Both the position numbers and the translations under genes were made by a program. Under the pieces are notes generated by a model, which saw only the letters and a list, made by a program, of their open reading frames with translations, had not been told where the DNA came from and made no database searches. A stretch of DNA of 64,000 nt from Pseudozobellia sp. WGM2 (lineage in GTDB: Bacteria; Bacteroidota; Bacteroidia; Flavobacteriales; Flavobacteriaceae), in the NCBI RefSeq assembly GCF_017810075.1, contig NZ_JADNYK010000002.1:310001-374000 (forward strand), given 5' to 3'. How positions within the stretch are numbered: the stretch's first letter is position 1; each line of letters opens with the position of its first letter. Below are positions 53,445 through 62,372 of the stretch, one piece after another.

Positions 53445-54077
53445 CTATAGAATCAAACTGGCAACCTTTTGAAAATGCTTCTCCAAGCCCTCAAAATCTT
53501 GGTTTTTGATGAGGTTTTTATCGAAGAGCGAGCTGCCCATACCCACACCTATGGCACCAGCCTTAAAAAAGGCACTGATATTATCGGCAGAAACCCCACC
53601 TGTAGGCAGAAGTTTGATATCGTTCAAAGGGGCCAAGACGTCTTTGACATATTTCGGACCTAATTGCGTTGCAGGAAAAATTTTGACCGCCGAGGCACCT
53701 AACTTCCAGGCCGTATAAATTTCAGTTGGGGTATACGCCCCGGGAAATATCGGAATATCTCTTCTCACGCATCGTTCAATAACTTCGGTATCAATAATGG
53801 GCGTAACGATAAATTGGGCGCCAGCAGAAAGCGCTATTTCAAGATCATCTTGAGTACATACGGTACCTGCGCCTACATTAAGGTCGGTATATCTTTCTCG
53901 TAAAACCGAAATGGTTTTGACAACATCAGGAGAATTCATGGTGATTTCCAAGGTGTAAAAACCACTCTTTAGGTAAATGGGTACAAGCTGTAAAACTTCA
54001 TCGGTAGACAGGCCGCGCAATATGCCTACGATGGGATTCTGATTGAAGCGGGGCCAAGAAAAGGGGTTATGAGACAT
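53445..54077 (-). CDS. 2-keto-3-deoxy-6-phosphogluconate/galactonate aldolase
   Basis: Class I aldolase of 210 residues that splits KDPG or KDPGal into pyruvate and glyceraldehyde 3-phosphate. The TIM-barrel blocks are visible: PIVGILRGLS, LEITMNSP (catalytic Glu), VGAGTVCTQDD, FIVTPIID, PIFPGAYTPTEI, AVKIFPATQLGPKY with the Schiff-base Lys, and LPTGGVSADN. The upstream kinase gene overlaps it by 11 bases and encodes 2-keto-3-deoxygalactonate kinase, so KDPGal (DgoA-type) is the more likely substrate than KDPG. Together they take galactonate-type acids to central metabolism. Confidence 0.92.
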   Translation of the reverse strand: MSHNPFSWPRFNQNPIVGILRGLSTDEVLQLVPIYLKSGFYTLEITMNSPDVVKTISVLRERYTDLNVGAGTVCTQDDLEIALSAGAQFIVTPIIDTEVIERCVRRDIPIFPGAYTPTEIYTAWKLGASAVKIFPATQLGPKYVKDVLAPLNDIKLLPTGGVSADNISAFFKAGAIGVGMGSSLFDKNLIKNQDFEGLEKHFQKVASLIL

Positions 54078-55020
54078 ACGTTTTCAGTACTTTTAGTTGC
54101 CCGGCGAAAAGGGCATTTTCCATATCGCCGCTATTGAAGCATATCAAGTCGTCTTGCGATAAAAAATAGGTTAAAGCGAGCCTATAAAGTTTGCTATAGA
54201 TTCCCGTAGCACCAAGAAATACTTTCTCATTTTTATCTACGAGCCCCGATAGCTCACTACCGATCAACAATCCTGAAAGAAAAAAAGAATTCTCTATAGA
54301 TGAAACCCCATTCAGTAGGCTATTTGCCCTTATAGCGAATAGGTGTTCCATTAGTCCGTTTGACAAGCCCTTTTTAACACCGCTTAAAAAAACATCTTCA
54401 TAAGAATCGTCCCAAACTGCATGTGTTGTAGTAGCGGCCAGAATACTATGTTGGCTGATAACTTCAAAAAGTTCGCCCGTCATAAAAGTCTTAAAATTCT
54501 CGAAGCGCCCATTTTTAAAATTGATGTGTTTACAGTGGGTTCCCGGTTGAATTAGAATGCCGGTATCGGTCATCGGAAGGTGATTGGCGATACCGATGGC
54601 CTGAACTTCTTCGCCGCGCATAACGTCGTTATCGGTTTTCACCCCAGAGACCAGAATAAGATCAGGGGCATCGGGAAACTCAATCATCTCTTTTAAAAGA
54701 TCGAACCCGGTAAAGGCAAAGGGCATATTACCATAGGGCAATTCTTTCATGCCAATCGATGAAGACATCATGCCCGAGGCCACAATTACGGTTTTATTGG
54801 CATCGGCGAGTTTCAGTTTCGTGACCTGTTCCATTAAATAAGAAAGAAAAAACTCTTTACGTTCGAAACTTTCTTGCTCGTTGAACTTTTGAAATCTCTT
54901 TTTTATACCCTCGTCACTTTTAAATTCAGATAGCACCTCGAAGGTAGAAGTGTCTACAGCACGAAGTCTAAAATTGGAAGTGCCCCAATCGCAGCTAATA
55001 AAGTAAGAGGGTAAGTTCAT
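54067..55020 (-). CDS. dgoK: 2-dehydro-3-deoxygalactonokinase
   Basis: Kinase that phosphorylates 2-keto-3-deoxygalactonate, 317 residues. FISCDWGTSNFRLRAVD is the DgoK opening with the phosphate loop; ASGMMSSSIGMKELPY, SGVKTDNDVMRGEEVQAIG, ILIQPGTHCKHINF and MTGELFEVISQHSIL are family blocks. It belongs to the DgoK family, related to the sugar-kinase/Hsp70 fold. The aldolase follows with an 11-base overlap, so the two products are made together. No galactonate dehydratase is in the window, so the pathway is incomplete here. Confidence 0.93.
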   Translation of the reverse strand: MNLPSYFISCDWGTSNFRLRAVDTSTFEVLSEFKSDEGIKKRFQKFNEQESFERKEFFLSYLMEQVTKLKLADANKTVIVASGMMSSSIGMKELPYGNMPFAFTGFDLLKEMIEFPDAPDLILVSGVKTDNDVMRGEEVQAIGIANHLPMTDTGILIQPGTHCKHINFKNGRFENFKTFMTGELFEVISQHSILAATTTHAVWDDSYEDVFLSGVKKGLSNGLMEHLFAIRANSLLNGVSSIENSFFLSGLLIGSELSGLVDKNEKVFLGATGIYSKLYRLALTYFLSQDDLICFNSGDMENALFAGQLKVLKTYVS

Positions 55021-55145
55021 ATCTGTTGGCGAGCCAATAAATATAAGAAATTAGCCCTAACGCCACAGTTCTTTTCTAAATATACACTTCGTGGCCTTGT
55101 AATTATACCTTACTTTTAAGATATTCCACGAATTAATTAATCTGT

Positions 55146-56174
55146 ATGATACGATTTATTGCTTTGATAAGCTTGGTCATCTTAATGATCAATTGTAAAG
55201 AAACCAAAAAAGTCGAGAAGGAGGTAACTACTGAAAAAATCGAAGGCCAGGCTTCCGCTGAATGGCAACCTGTAATTACCGAAGATGGCACAGAGCCTGT
55301 TGCGAGACATGAAGCCGCCTTTGTTAAGGTGGGCGCTGCCTTTTATTTGTTGGGGGGAAGGGATATTCGCCCCTTAAGCATTTATAACACCAAAAGTAAA
55401 ACTTGGTCAGAAGGGCAAAAGCCACCGATTGAGCTTCATCATTTTCAGCCTGTGGTATTCGAAGATAAAATATATGTAATTACAGCCTTAACAGGAAAGT
55501 GGCCTGGTGAGACTCCAACAGAGTACATTTATGTGTATGACCCGAAGGCCGACAAATGGTCGAAAGGCGATATGATACCTGCCGATAGAAGAAGGGGCTC
55601 TACCGGAAACGCATTGCACAACGGTAAAATTTATGTGGCCTGCGGTATTAAGAATGGTCATATTGGAGACCATAAAAACTGGATGGATAGCTATGACCCC
55701 AAAACGGGAGAGTGGAAAGTTTTGAGCGATGCCCCCCGAGCACGTGACCATTTTCAAGCGGTACTGGCCGATGGAAAAATTTATGCCCCGGCCGGTAGAA
55801 GAACGGGCAGTGAACCTGATAACCCGTTCGGGGGAACGGTAGCAGAGGTAGATGTCTACGATATTGAGAGCGATACTTGGCAGACATTGAGCGACCCTAT
55901 TCCAACAAAACGTGCGGGTAATGCGGCTATACTTTTTGAGAACGAAGTATGGGTTGTTGGGGGTGAATCTTCGAAACAAGAAAAGGCCCATGCCGATGTT
56001 GAGGCACTCGATTTGACGAACAATATATGGAGAACCCTTCCCAGCCTAAAAGAAGGAAGGCATGGTACCGGACTTATCCTTTTCGAAAATAATGTTTTTA
56101 TTGCTTCGGGTTGTGGAAACAGGGGCGGTTCACCAGAATTGACTTCCATGGAAAAGTACGTGTCAGAACCCTAA
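55146..56174 (+). CDS. Kelch-repeat lipoprotein
   Basis: Surface or periplasmic beta-propeller of 342 residues with a lipobox (LMINC, Cys17). About five or six Kelch blades are visible, for example LLGGRDIRPLSIYNTKSKTW, TEYIYVYDPKADKWSKGDMIP, GKIYVACGIKNGHIGDHKNWMDSYDPKTGEWKVL and NEVWVVGGESSKQEKAHADVEALDLTNNIWRTL, each with a Gly-Gly or equivalent and a Tyr-Trp pair. Relatives include galactose-oxidase-like and sialate-epimerase-like proteins, but no copper ligands or catalytic set can be assigned. It precedes the PLP-enzyme operon by about 90 bases, and the operon has its own -7 box, so it is probably separate. Confidence 0.85.
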   Translation: MIRFIALISLVILMINCKETKKVEKEVTTEKIEGQASAEWQPVITEDGTEPVARHEAAFVKVGAAFYLLGGRDIRPLSIYNTKSKTWSEGQKPPIELHHFQPVVFEDKIYVITALTGKWPGETPTEYIYVYDPKADKWSKGDMIPADRRRGSTGNALHNGKIYVACGIKNGHIGDHKNWMDSYDPKTGEWKVLSDAPRARDHFQAVLADGKIYAPAGRRTGSEPDNPFGGTVAEVDVYDIESDTWQTLSDPIPTKRAGNAAILFENEVWVVGGESSKQEKAHADVEALDLTNNIWRTLPSLKEGRHGTGLILFENNVFIASGCGNRGGSPELTSMEKYVSEP

Positions 56175-56227
56175 AACTCGTTGCTTCGATTTGGCACTAA
56201 TTTGTGAAAACATGTATAAAAAGAAAT

Positions 56228-56235
56228 TACATTTG
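56228..56235 (+). promoter_or_regulatory. -7 promoter element of the PLP enzyme-dgcN-dgcA operon
   Basis: TACATTTG is an exact TAnnTTTG match 32 bases before the ATG at 56268. The nearest TTG upstream is 23 bases away, slightly longer than the usual spacing. Confidence 0.5.
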
Positions 56236-56267
56236 ATACCACTATTCCAGTTTAGAATACTTATGAA

Positions 56268-57329
56268 ATGGATTTAAGAGACGGTGTTAAAACCGCTGAA
56301 AACAAGGTCTCTTCGGAGACCAAAAAACTAAGCGCGTTCGTTCGGGACAAGAGCAAATCGCTCATGGACCGACTTGAATCGTACGAAGACATCATCAACC
56401 TTGAGGTCGGTGATACGGGCCTCCACCGAGCCAAATCTTTAGAGCGCGAGTTTGATATTCGCCAGCTCTATATCAAATATGAAGGCGATAACCCGACCGG
56501 TACCCAAAAAGACCGCATAGCCTTTGCCCAAATGTACGATGCCCTTCGTCGCGATTTTAGTACGGTATCACTCGCCACCTGCGGAAATTATGGTGTGGCC
56601 GTGGCCCTTGCCGCACATTTGGCAGGGCTAGAGTGCCATATTTATATTCCGGAATCGTACCATACCGAACGAATTGCCGAAATGGAGCTGCTGGGCTCTA
56701 AAATTATTCGTTTACCTGGTAATTATGAAGATGTGGTCAAGGCCAGCAGCGAATTGGCAGTGGCCAATGGGTGGTATGACGCCAACCCTGGCGGATCGAA
56801 CACCCCTCTGCAGATCAGTGCTTACTCCCAAATTGCCACCGAGATTTTTGAAGACTTGGGCGATGCGCCCAAATATTGTGCGGTGCCCGTCTCCAACGGT
56901 ACCCTTTTCGCCGGTATTTATCGCGGATTCGTGAATCTGTACAAACGAGGAAAAACGTCGCGCATTCCGAAAATGGTGGCGGCATCCTCCTCGAAAAAGA
57001 ACCCGATTATCCAGTCTTTTTTGCAGGGCTTGGATTATTGTAAAGATTTGAAACCGGAACAGATCAAGGAGACCAAATACAATGAACCCTTGATCAACTG
57101 GCACAGTTTTGATGGTGAAGAGGCCTTGTACGCGTTGAGAGAATCCGAAGGGGAGGCTTATAACGTAAGTGATAGGAAATTAAGAGATATGACCGCCCTG
57201 TTGGCGAAAAAAGAAGGCTTTCGCATTTTACCGGCTTCCACTGCTGGCCTAATTGCCTTATTGGAGCTAGACGAACAAATGAATTTTGAACCCGACCGGT
57301 TCGTTGCGGTATTGACCGCAAAAAATTAA
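56268..57329 (+). CDS. Threonine-synthase-like PLP-dependent enzyme
   Basis: Fold type II pyridoxal-phosphate enzyme, 353 residues. VGDTGLHRAKSLERE and IKYEGDNPTGTQKDRIAFAQMYDAL contain the PLP-binding Lys, SLATCGNYGVAVALAAHLAGLECHIYIPE the phosphate loop, and CAVPVSNGTLFAGIYRGF the C-terminal PLP part. It differs from true threonine synthase in length and in the absence of a threonine pathway nearby, so the reaction (elimination or racemisation of an amino acid) is open. It is the first gene of an operon with the DUF1611 and epimerase genes, suggesting amino acids such as D-Glu or a dipeptide as substrate. Confidence 0.85.
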   Translation: MDLRDGVKTAENKVSSETKKLSAFVRDKSKSLMDRLESYEDIINLEVGDTGLHRAKSLEREFDIRQLYIKYEGDNPTGTQKDRIAFAQMYDALRRDFSTVSLATCGNYGVAVALAAHLAGLECHIYIPESYHTERIAEMELLGSKIIRLPGNYEDVVKASSELAVANGWYDANPGGSNTPLQISAYSQIATEIFEDLGDAPKYCAVPVSNGTLFAGIYRGFVNLYKRGKTSRIPKMVAASSSKKNPIIQSFLQGLDYCKDLKPEQIKETKYNEPLINWHSFDGEEALYALRESEGEAYNVSDRKLRDMTALLAKKEGFRILPASTAGLIALLELDEQMNFEPDRFVAVLTAKN

Positions 57330-57341
57330 AATATTTTTATA

Positions 57342-58415
57342 ATGAAAGAATCAATCGATGGTAAGGCCCTTGTTTATTGTGAAGGAGCCTTCAACACCCC
57401 TAATGGAAAAACAGCGCACGGGCTTGTACGTTTTACCGAGCGTTATGAAATTGTAGGCGTGCTAGATAAAAAGTATAAAGGGAGGGATGCCGGTAAAGTG
57501 CTTGATGGTAAGCCGAACGGAATTCCAATATTTGAAAACCTCGAAGCGGCTATTGATGCCTTGGAGCCCAACGGAAATATGCCAAAATCATTGGTAGTCG
57601 GCTTGGCGCCCGATGGGGGCCGTTTGCCCAACGAAGCTACGGCAACGATCAAAAAAGCCCTTCAGATGGGCTGGAACGTTGATAGCGGATTACATGATTT
57701 CTTATCTAACGATGCTGTAATGGTACAAATAGCAGCGGAGAACAATTGTCGCATTCGTGATGTAAGAAAGACGCCGGATCGAGACAAGTTGCACTTTTTT
57801 ACGGGAGAAATCGAAAAAGTCGATTGTTTAAAATTGGCTGTGTTAGGCACTGATTCTGCCTTGGGCAAAAGAACCACTTCTTGGTTACTGGTTCATGGGT
57901 TCAGAGATGCGGGGCTAAAATCTGAAATGATCGGTACCGGGCAAACCGCGTGGATGCAAGGGGCCAAATACAGCATGGTGATGGATAGTTGTATAAACGA
58001 CTTTGTTTCCGGTGAAATCGAACATGCGGTGGTAAGCGCCTATAATAACGAAAAGCCCGATGTTATCGTAATTGAAGGGCAGGGTAGTTTGATGAATCCC
58101 GCTTATCCGGGTGGGTTTGAAATATTGGCCGCGGGTAGGCCCGATTATGTTATTCTTCAGCATGCGCCCAAAAGAGAGGAGTATGATGGTTTTCCTGGTT
58201 ATAAACTGCATTCCCTACCCGAACAAATCAATGCCATTGAAGTCATTTCGGGCAAGAAGGTAATCGCCATTACCGTTAACCATGAAAATATGCAAGAAGA
58301 TGAAATTTTAGAGGCTTGCAAGCAGATTACCTTAGAGACCAAATTACCGGCCTTTGATGTGTTGAAGTATGGTGTCAAAGATTTAATTCAACTTTTGAAG
58401 GAGAAAATCAAATGA
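57342..58415 (+). CDS. DUF1611 family protein (DgcN-like)
   Basis: 357 residues. The N-terminal half is Rossmann-like (GVLDKKYKGRDAGKVLDGKPNGIPIFENLEAAIDAL). The C-terminal half has a P-loop, LGTDSALGKRTTSWLL at about residue 168, followed by GTGQTAWMQGAKYSMVMDSCINDFVSGEIE and the DVIVIEGQGSLMNPAYPGG block. Members called DgcN have been described as D-glutamate N-acetyltransferases that work with the racemase DgcA (from memory; not checked). The downstream gene, overlapping by four bases, is an enolase-superfamily epimerase of the type DgcA belongs to. This makes a D-Glu or muropeptide-derived acid pathway plausible. The exact reaction here is an inference. Confidence 0.82.
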   Translation: MKESIDGKALVYCEGAFNTPNGKTAHGLVRFTERYEIVGVLDKKYKGRDAGKVLDGKPNGIPIFENLEAAIDALEPNGNMPKSLVVGLAPDGGRLPNEATATIKKALQMGWNVDSGLHDFLSNDAVMVQIAAENNCRIRDVRKTPDRDKLHFFTGEIEKVDCLKLAVLGTDSALGKRTTSWLLVHGFRDAGLKSEMIGTGQTAWMQGAKYSMVMDSCINDFVSGEIEHAVVSAYNNEKPDVIVIEGQGSLMNPAYPGGFEILAAGRPDYVILQHAPKREEYDGFPGYKLHSLPEQINAIEVISGKKVIAITVNHENMQEDEILEACKQITLETKLPAFDVLKYGVKDLIQLLKEKIK

Positions 58416-59473
58416 GAATTACCCATATTAGTTATGAGCGTTTGAACCTAAAACTTTCTGAGCCTTATACCATTGCGTATGAGACTATTGATAGCACGGT
58501 AAACTTTATTTTAAAGGTAGAGACGGACTCTCATATCGTTGGTTATGGGTGCGCTGCTCCCGACAAGATTGTTACCGGTGAAACTGCTGCTGAGGTTGAA
58601 GACGCTATCACCAACACCATTATTCCTCTTTTAAAAGGCAAAGACCCGTTCACCTATGCCCTCATTTTAATGGAACTTAAAGGTATGTTGGGCAAAAAAT
58701 CGTCATCATTGACCATGGTCGATATGGCCCTACATGATTTAATTGCCCGTAAGGCAGATGTACCTTTATATCGGTTTCTAGGAGGATTTCAAAAAAGTAT
58801 AGCCACAAGTATAACCATTGGCATATTGCCGCTTAATGATACTTTGATCCAAGCTCGGGAATTTGTCGAAAAGGGCTTTACGATACTGAAAGTTAAGGGC
58901 GGTCATAGTTTGGAAGAGGATATTGAGAAAATGACCAGGTTACATGAAGAATTCCCTGATATTACCCTTCGTTTCGATGGAAATCAAGGCTATTCGGTAA
59001 TTGATTCGGTCGCATTTGTAAAGGCGACCAGCCAGATAGGAATTGAAATCTTCGAGCAGCCCACCAAACTCGAAAAAGAAGAACGCCTAGGGGAGGTTAT
59101 GAATCAAGTCGATATTCCTGTGATGGCCGATGAAAGCTTAAAGACGTTGACCGACGCTTTTCGTTTGGCCCAGAACGAAAGGGTAGATATGGTGAACATC
59201 AAACTCATGAAAGTCGGCGGTATTTTAGAGGGAATGCACATCAATTCGGTAGCAAAAGCTGCCGGTATCGAAAGTATGATCGGATGTAACGATGAATCTG
59301 CCTTGGGTATTTCAGCGGGATTGCACTTTGCCTTATCAAGGCCCAACATTCGTTATGCAGATTTAGATGGGCACCTTGATGTTCTAGATGATCCGTTTAA
59401 AGGGTTGTTCCACTTAAAAAATGGTGTGCTGTATCCGACGGAAGCGCCGGGTCTAGGCGAAATAAAATATTGA
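58412..59473 (+). CDS. Enolase-superfamily dipeptide epimerase (L-Ala-D/L-Glu epimerase or DgcA-like)
   Basis: Racemase/epimerase of 353 residues. The MLE-subgroup catalytic set is visible: TILKVKGG with the K-x-K pair, RFDGNQGYS (Asp), IEIFEQP (Glu), VMADES (Asp) and NIKLMKVGG (Lys on the far strand). The N-terminal cap (LSEPYTIAYETIDSTVNFILKVETDS) and the C-terminal DLDGHLDVLDDPFKG match dipeptide epimerases. In cell-wall recycling these convert L-Ala-D-Glu to L-Ala-L-Glu; in the DgcA pathway the substrate is N-acetyl-D-Glu. The ATG overlaps the DUF1611 stop (ATGA). The NlpC/P60 lipoprotein at 4.9 kb could produce such substrates. Confidence 0.88.
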   Translation: MRITHISYERLNLKLSEPYTIAYETIDSTVNFILKVETDSHIVGYGCAAPDKIVTGETAAEVEDAITNTIIPLLKGKDPFTYALILMELKGMLGKKSSSLTMVDMALHDLIARKADVPLYRFLGGFQKSIATSITIGILPLNDTLIQAREFVEKGFTILKVKGGHSLEEDIEKMTRLHEEFPDITLRFDGNQGYSVIDSVAFVKATSQIGIEIFEQPTKLEKEERLGEVMNQVDIPVMADESLKTLTDAFRLAQNERVDMVNIKLMKVGGILEGMHINSVAKAAGIESMIGCNDESALGISAGLHFALSRPNIRYADLDGHLDVLDDPFKGLFHLKNGVLYPTEAPGLGEIKY

Positions 59474-59498
59474 AATGCTTCGTGATGTGCGGAAGGGT

Positions 59499-62066
59499 TT
59501 ACTCGTCCCCACTTTGCTCCTTGATAGAGACATCTCTACGAAAAGGAATAAATAATGGGTCAACCTCTTTGGTCTCTCCGATTACCGATTCGATTTCCCT
59601 TTTCAAATAGTTTAAATGGGCAATCGTAAGGCGATCGGTCATTACCGGAATGGTACGCTTTATTTTCCCTTGCAAGGTCAATAAATTGTCTAAAGCCAAT
59701 GAACGTACATCGGTATTCACGGTGTAGCCCTCAGAGAGTTTAGCGAGAATACCTTCGACCAAACCTTCTGCCTCACTGGGCTTGTAGAGCGCTATCAAAT
59801 TCGATACGTAAGACTTTTGTAATTTTCTTCGATAGGCGTTGGTTTGGTAAAAAACATTCATATCGCCCCAAACCAATTGGCTCAAATCGTCCATATATTC
59901 TTGTGGAGCATAGGGATCTTCATCTTCGTAACGTTCAGAAATAAAGGTCATTCTGCTCAAGCGGCTGCCACCCAAAAGGTTCAACATTACGCTTTCCATA
60001 GTTTTTGTTACGGCTTCTTTAGATTGCGGAGATTGAATGGCATTCAAGATTTCATTTCTCAACAACCATTTGGGCTCTTTAAAAATATAGTTGTTCAAGA
60101 ACAAGAGAGCCTGCTTTTGTTTTTGGGTTTCTACGGGTCTATATACCTCGCCCTCTTCGCCCATGGTTTTAGGGGTTACGTAGATGCCGCCTATATTTTT
60201 AGCTACATGAAAAATGTAATCACTGTACTGACCAACTAAATCTTTATACACTTGGTCAAGGTTGGTATAATCGTCACTGCTGCTTTTTTGCGTCCATTTT
60301 TTAAGATATGGCGCAATTCGTTGCAAGTTCAAAATTCCGTAAGTGCTGGCCTGCATGGCATCGTCGCCCAAATCTTCGGTCTGTGAGCGCGGGTCGAAAT
60401 CACGGCCTTCACCGCCAAACCAAAGTCTAGGGTTGGCCGATACACTATCGACCACCATTTGGCTCAACATTTCTTTTTCATCTATGGTCGACATATTCTC
60501 AGCGAATCTTGAATAGCCCCACTGAATCGCCCATTTATCGTAGTCACCTATTCTCGGCATTAAGTCTTTGTGTGGTATGCTGTCTTGAGGCTGTGCCACG
60601 TAATTGAATCGGGCATAATCCATAATCGAACTGGTATGACCATTTTTCTCAAGCCATTCCGCATCACGCAATTTTTCGACTGGGGTTGCATGGCTCGCAC
60701 CCATATTGTGTCTCAGGCCCAAGGTATGACCAACCTCATGAGAGGCCACAAAACGAATGAGCTCGCCCATTAACTCGGTATCATATTCCATTTTTCGGGC
60801 CCGTTCATCGACCGCACCGGCCTGAACCATATACCAACTGTGAAGCAGGCTCATCAGGTTATGGTACCATCCGATATGGCTTTCTAAAATTTCACCACTT
60901 CGCGGATCCACAATATTTGGCCCGTATGCGTTCTTAAATGGGGAGGCAAAATAACGTAATACAGAAAAACGAGAGTCTTCCAAACTCATTCGGTCATCGT
61001 TTTGAGGCCACTCTTTACCCACGATCGCATTTTTGAAACCGGCCTGTTCAAAGGCCACTTGCCAATCATTAATACCTTGAATGAGGTATGGCCTCCATTT
61101 TTTCGGCGTGGCCGGATCGATATAATAGACGATAGGATTTTTCGGTTCTACTAATTCCCCGCGCTTCCATTTTAATGAATCTTCCGGTTTTGGCTCCAAA
61201 CGCCATCTATGTATGTAAGTGTTGCGGTCAACCTGCTGTTGGTCATCACCGTACTCGAGATATGAGCTTGCAAAATAGCCTACACGTTCATCATACATCC
61301 TTTTTCGCATGGGCACTTTGGGCAACAGAATAAACGAGTTGTTGATTTCTAAGGTAACGACCCCTGCCAAAACAGCTGCAGGTAGTTCTTTACGTTTATC
61401 GGAACCAGCCTTTGCCCTGTAAGTCTTTACGGTCTTTATTTCCGTATTGACCGGAAATGTATTTATCTCTTCAATGAAAGATTTGTCTTTTTCTATAGAA
61501 AGTAATCGGTAATCATCTTTGGCATCAGAACTTAGGGCCAATAACGGATTTTCACTATTTATGAAATCGGTGACCTCTATTAAATAAGAGTTTTTCTCAT
61601 CGTTATGGGCCTTGATTTCAAAAGCCTCAAGAATAGGAGTTATGTTAGAATTGTTGACCGCCCTTGAAATGGCATCATCTTCACTGGCCGAACTGACCAA
61701 GGTTGATATTCTAAGAAAAATATTGTCTGAAGGGCCTTTTTCAAAAAGGATGGTGTTTTCTGAAATTTTCTCGCCCCCATAGTTACTGGCGCCGGAAGGA
61801 GTTTTTATAAAACGGGTTACCACCAACATTTCGCGGTTGAGTAGACTATCTTGAATCTCGAAATAGTATTTGTTGCCCGTCTTGTGAACGTCGAACAATC
61901 CTTTTTTAGATACGGTGCCATCAGTAACAAAACGATCGTAGGCCTTAGAGCTGGTAAGGGAAACATTCTCCTTTTTTCCTTTTTTTCCAGAATTACCAAC
62001 AAGTCCTACACTACCGCAAGAAGATACCAAAAGCAAAACTGCTATATACGCAAAGTAATGTTTCAT
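59499..62066 (-). CDS. Zinc-dependent metalloprotease lipoprotein (DUF5117/DUF5118 type)
   Basis: Secreted lipoprotein protease of 855 residues (lipobox LLLVSSCG, Cys17). An N-terminal beta-rich region with repeated strands (KYYFEIQDSLLNREMLVVTRF, FEKGPSDNIFLRIS) occupies about 400 residues. The zinc site HEVGHTLGLRH (His443 to His453, H-E-x-x-H-x-x-G-x-x-H) is typical of metzincins; the SIMDYARFNYVAQPQD segment supplies the Met-turn. The C-terminal DUF4953-like helical part follows. Substrate is unknown. It is convergent with the epimerase gene 25 bases away and has a palindrome 14 bases upstream of its ATG. Confidence 0.9.
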   Translation of the reverse strand: MKHYFAYIAVLLLVSSCGSVGLVGNSGKKGKKENVSLTSSKAYDRFVTDGTVSKKGLFDVHKTGNKYYFEIQDSLLNREMLVVTRFIKTPSGASNYGGEKISENTILFEKGPSDNIFLRISTLVSSASEDDAISRAVNNSNITPILEAFEIKAHNDEKNSYLIEVTDFINSENPLLALSSDAKDDYRLLSIEKDKSFIEEINTFPVNTEIKTVKTYRAKAGSDKRKELPAAVLAGVVTLEINNSFILLPKVPMRKRMYDERVGYFASSYLEYGDDQQQVDRNTYIHRWRLEPKPEDSLKWKRGELVEPKNPIVYYIDPATPKKWRPYLIQGINDWQVAFEQAGFKNAIVGKEWPQNDDRMSLEDSRFSVLRYFASPFKNAYGPNIVDPRSGEILESHIGWYHNLMSLLHSWYMVQAGAVDERARKMEYDTELMGELIRFVASHEVGHTLGLRHNMGASHATPVEKLRDAEWLEKNGHTSSIMDYARFNYVAQPQDSIPHKDLMPRIGDYDKWAIQWGYSRFAENMSTIDEKEMLSQMVVDSVSANPRLWFGGEGRDFDPRSQTEDLGDDAMQASTYGILNLQRIAPYLKKWTQKSSSDDYTNLDQVYKDLVGQYSDYIFHVAKNIGGIYVTPKTMGEEGEVYRPVETQKQKQALLFLNNYIFKEPKWLLRNEILNAIQSPQSKEAVTKTMESVMLNLLGGSRLSRMTFISERYEDEDPYAPQEYMDDLSQLVWGDMNVFYQTNAYRRKLQKSYVSNLIALYKPSEAEGLVEGILAKLSEGYTVNTDVRSLALDNLLTLQGKIKRTIPVMTDRLTIAHLNYLKREIESVIGETKEVDPLFIPFRRDVSIKEQSGDE

Positions 62067-62372
62067 TGTTTTAAAAATTTACCGATTTTATCGGTAGGTT
62101 GCCGCCCCTTATTTGGAAGTTGATTTAGGAATAAATGTTGTCCGTTGCCGGACTTCCCTAAGTAGCCAACGTTTCAAATAATACTTTAGTATGGTTTTGG
62201 CAGGGTCGGGGGTTCTTTTAACAGAAAATATGGTCGTCACAAGTGGCTTAATCTCATGAACTTTAATATATACGCAGTTTTCTGCCAGAAAGACTAGAAT
62301 ACCAATATACAATTCTGCTAACAGGAAGTCAATTAAAGAGTTCAAATTTATGAACCCTTTAAGTATTGAAGT
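62067..62372. other. 306-base intergenic region
   Basis: Holds the palindrome described separately (62080-62096). A 78-codon frame on the minus strand, 62109-62345, begins with TTG and shows weak coding character (KRTPDPAKTILKYYLKRW); I do not support it as a gene. No RNA is recognised. Confidence 0.45.
62080..62096. promoter_or_regulatory. Perfect inverted repeat upstream of the zinc protease gene
   Basis: TACCGAT (62080-62086), three T bases and ATCGGTA (62090-62096) form a 7-base-arm palindrome ending 14 bases before the ATG at 62066. It could be an operator or a hairpin in the 5' leader; there is no T run on the minus strand side to call it a terminator. Confidence 0.4.

Noticed and set aside
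55488-55991. 167-residue open frame on the minus strand
   Set aside because: It is antisense to the Kelch lipoprotein gene, which has clear repeats and a signal peptide.
62109-62345. 78-codon minus-strand frame in the gap before the zinc protease
   Set aside because: TTG start, no family resemblance and weak coding character; it might be a remnant, but the support is too thin.
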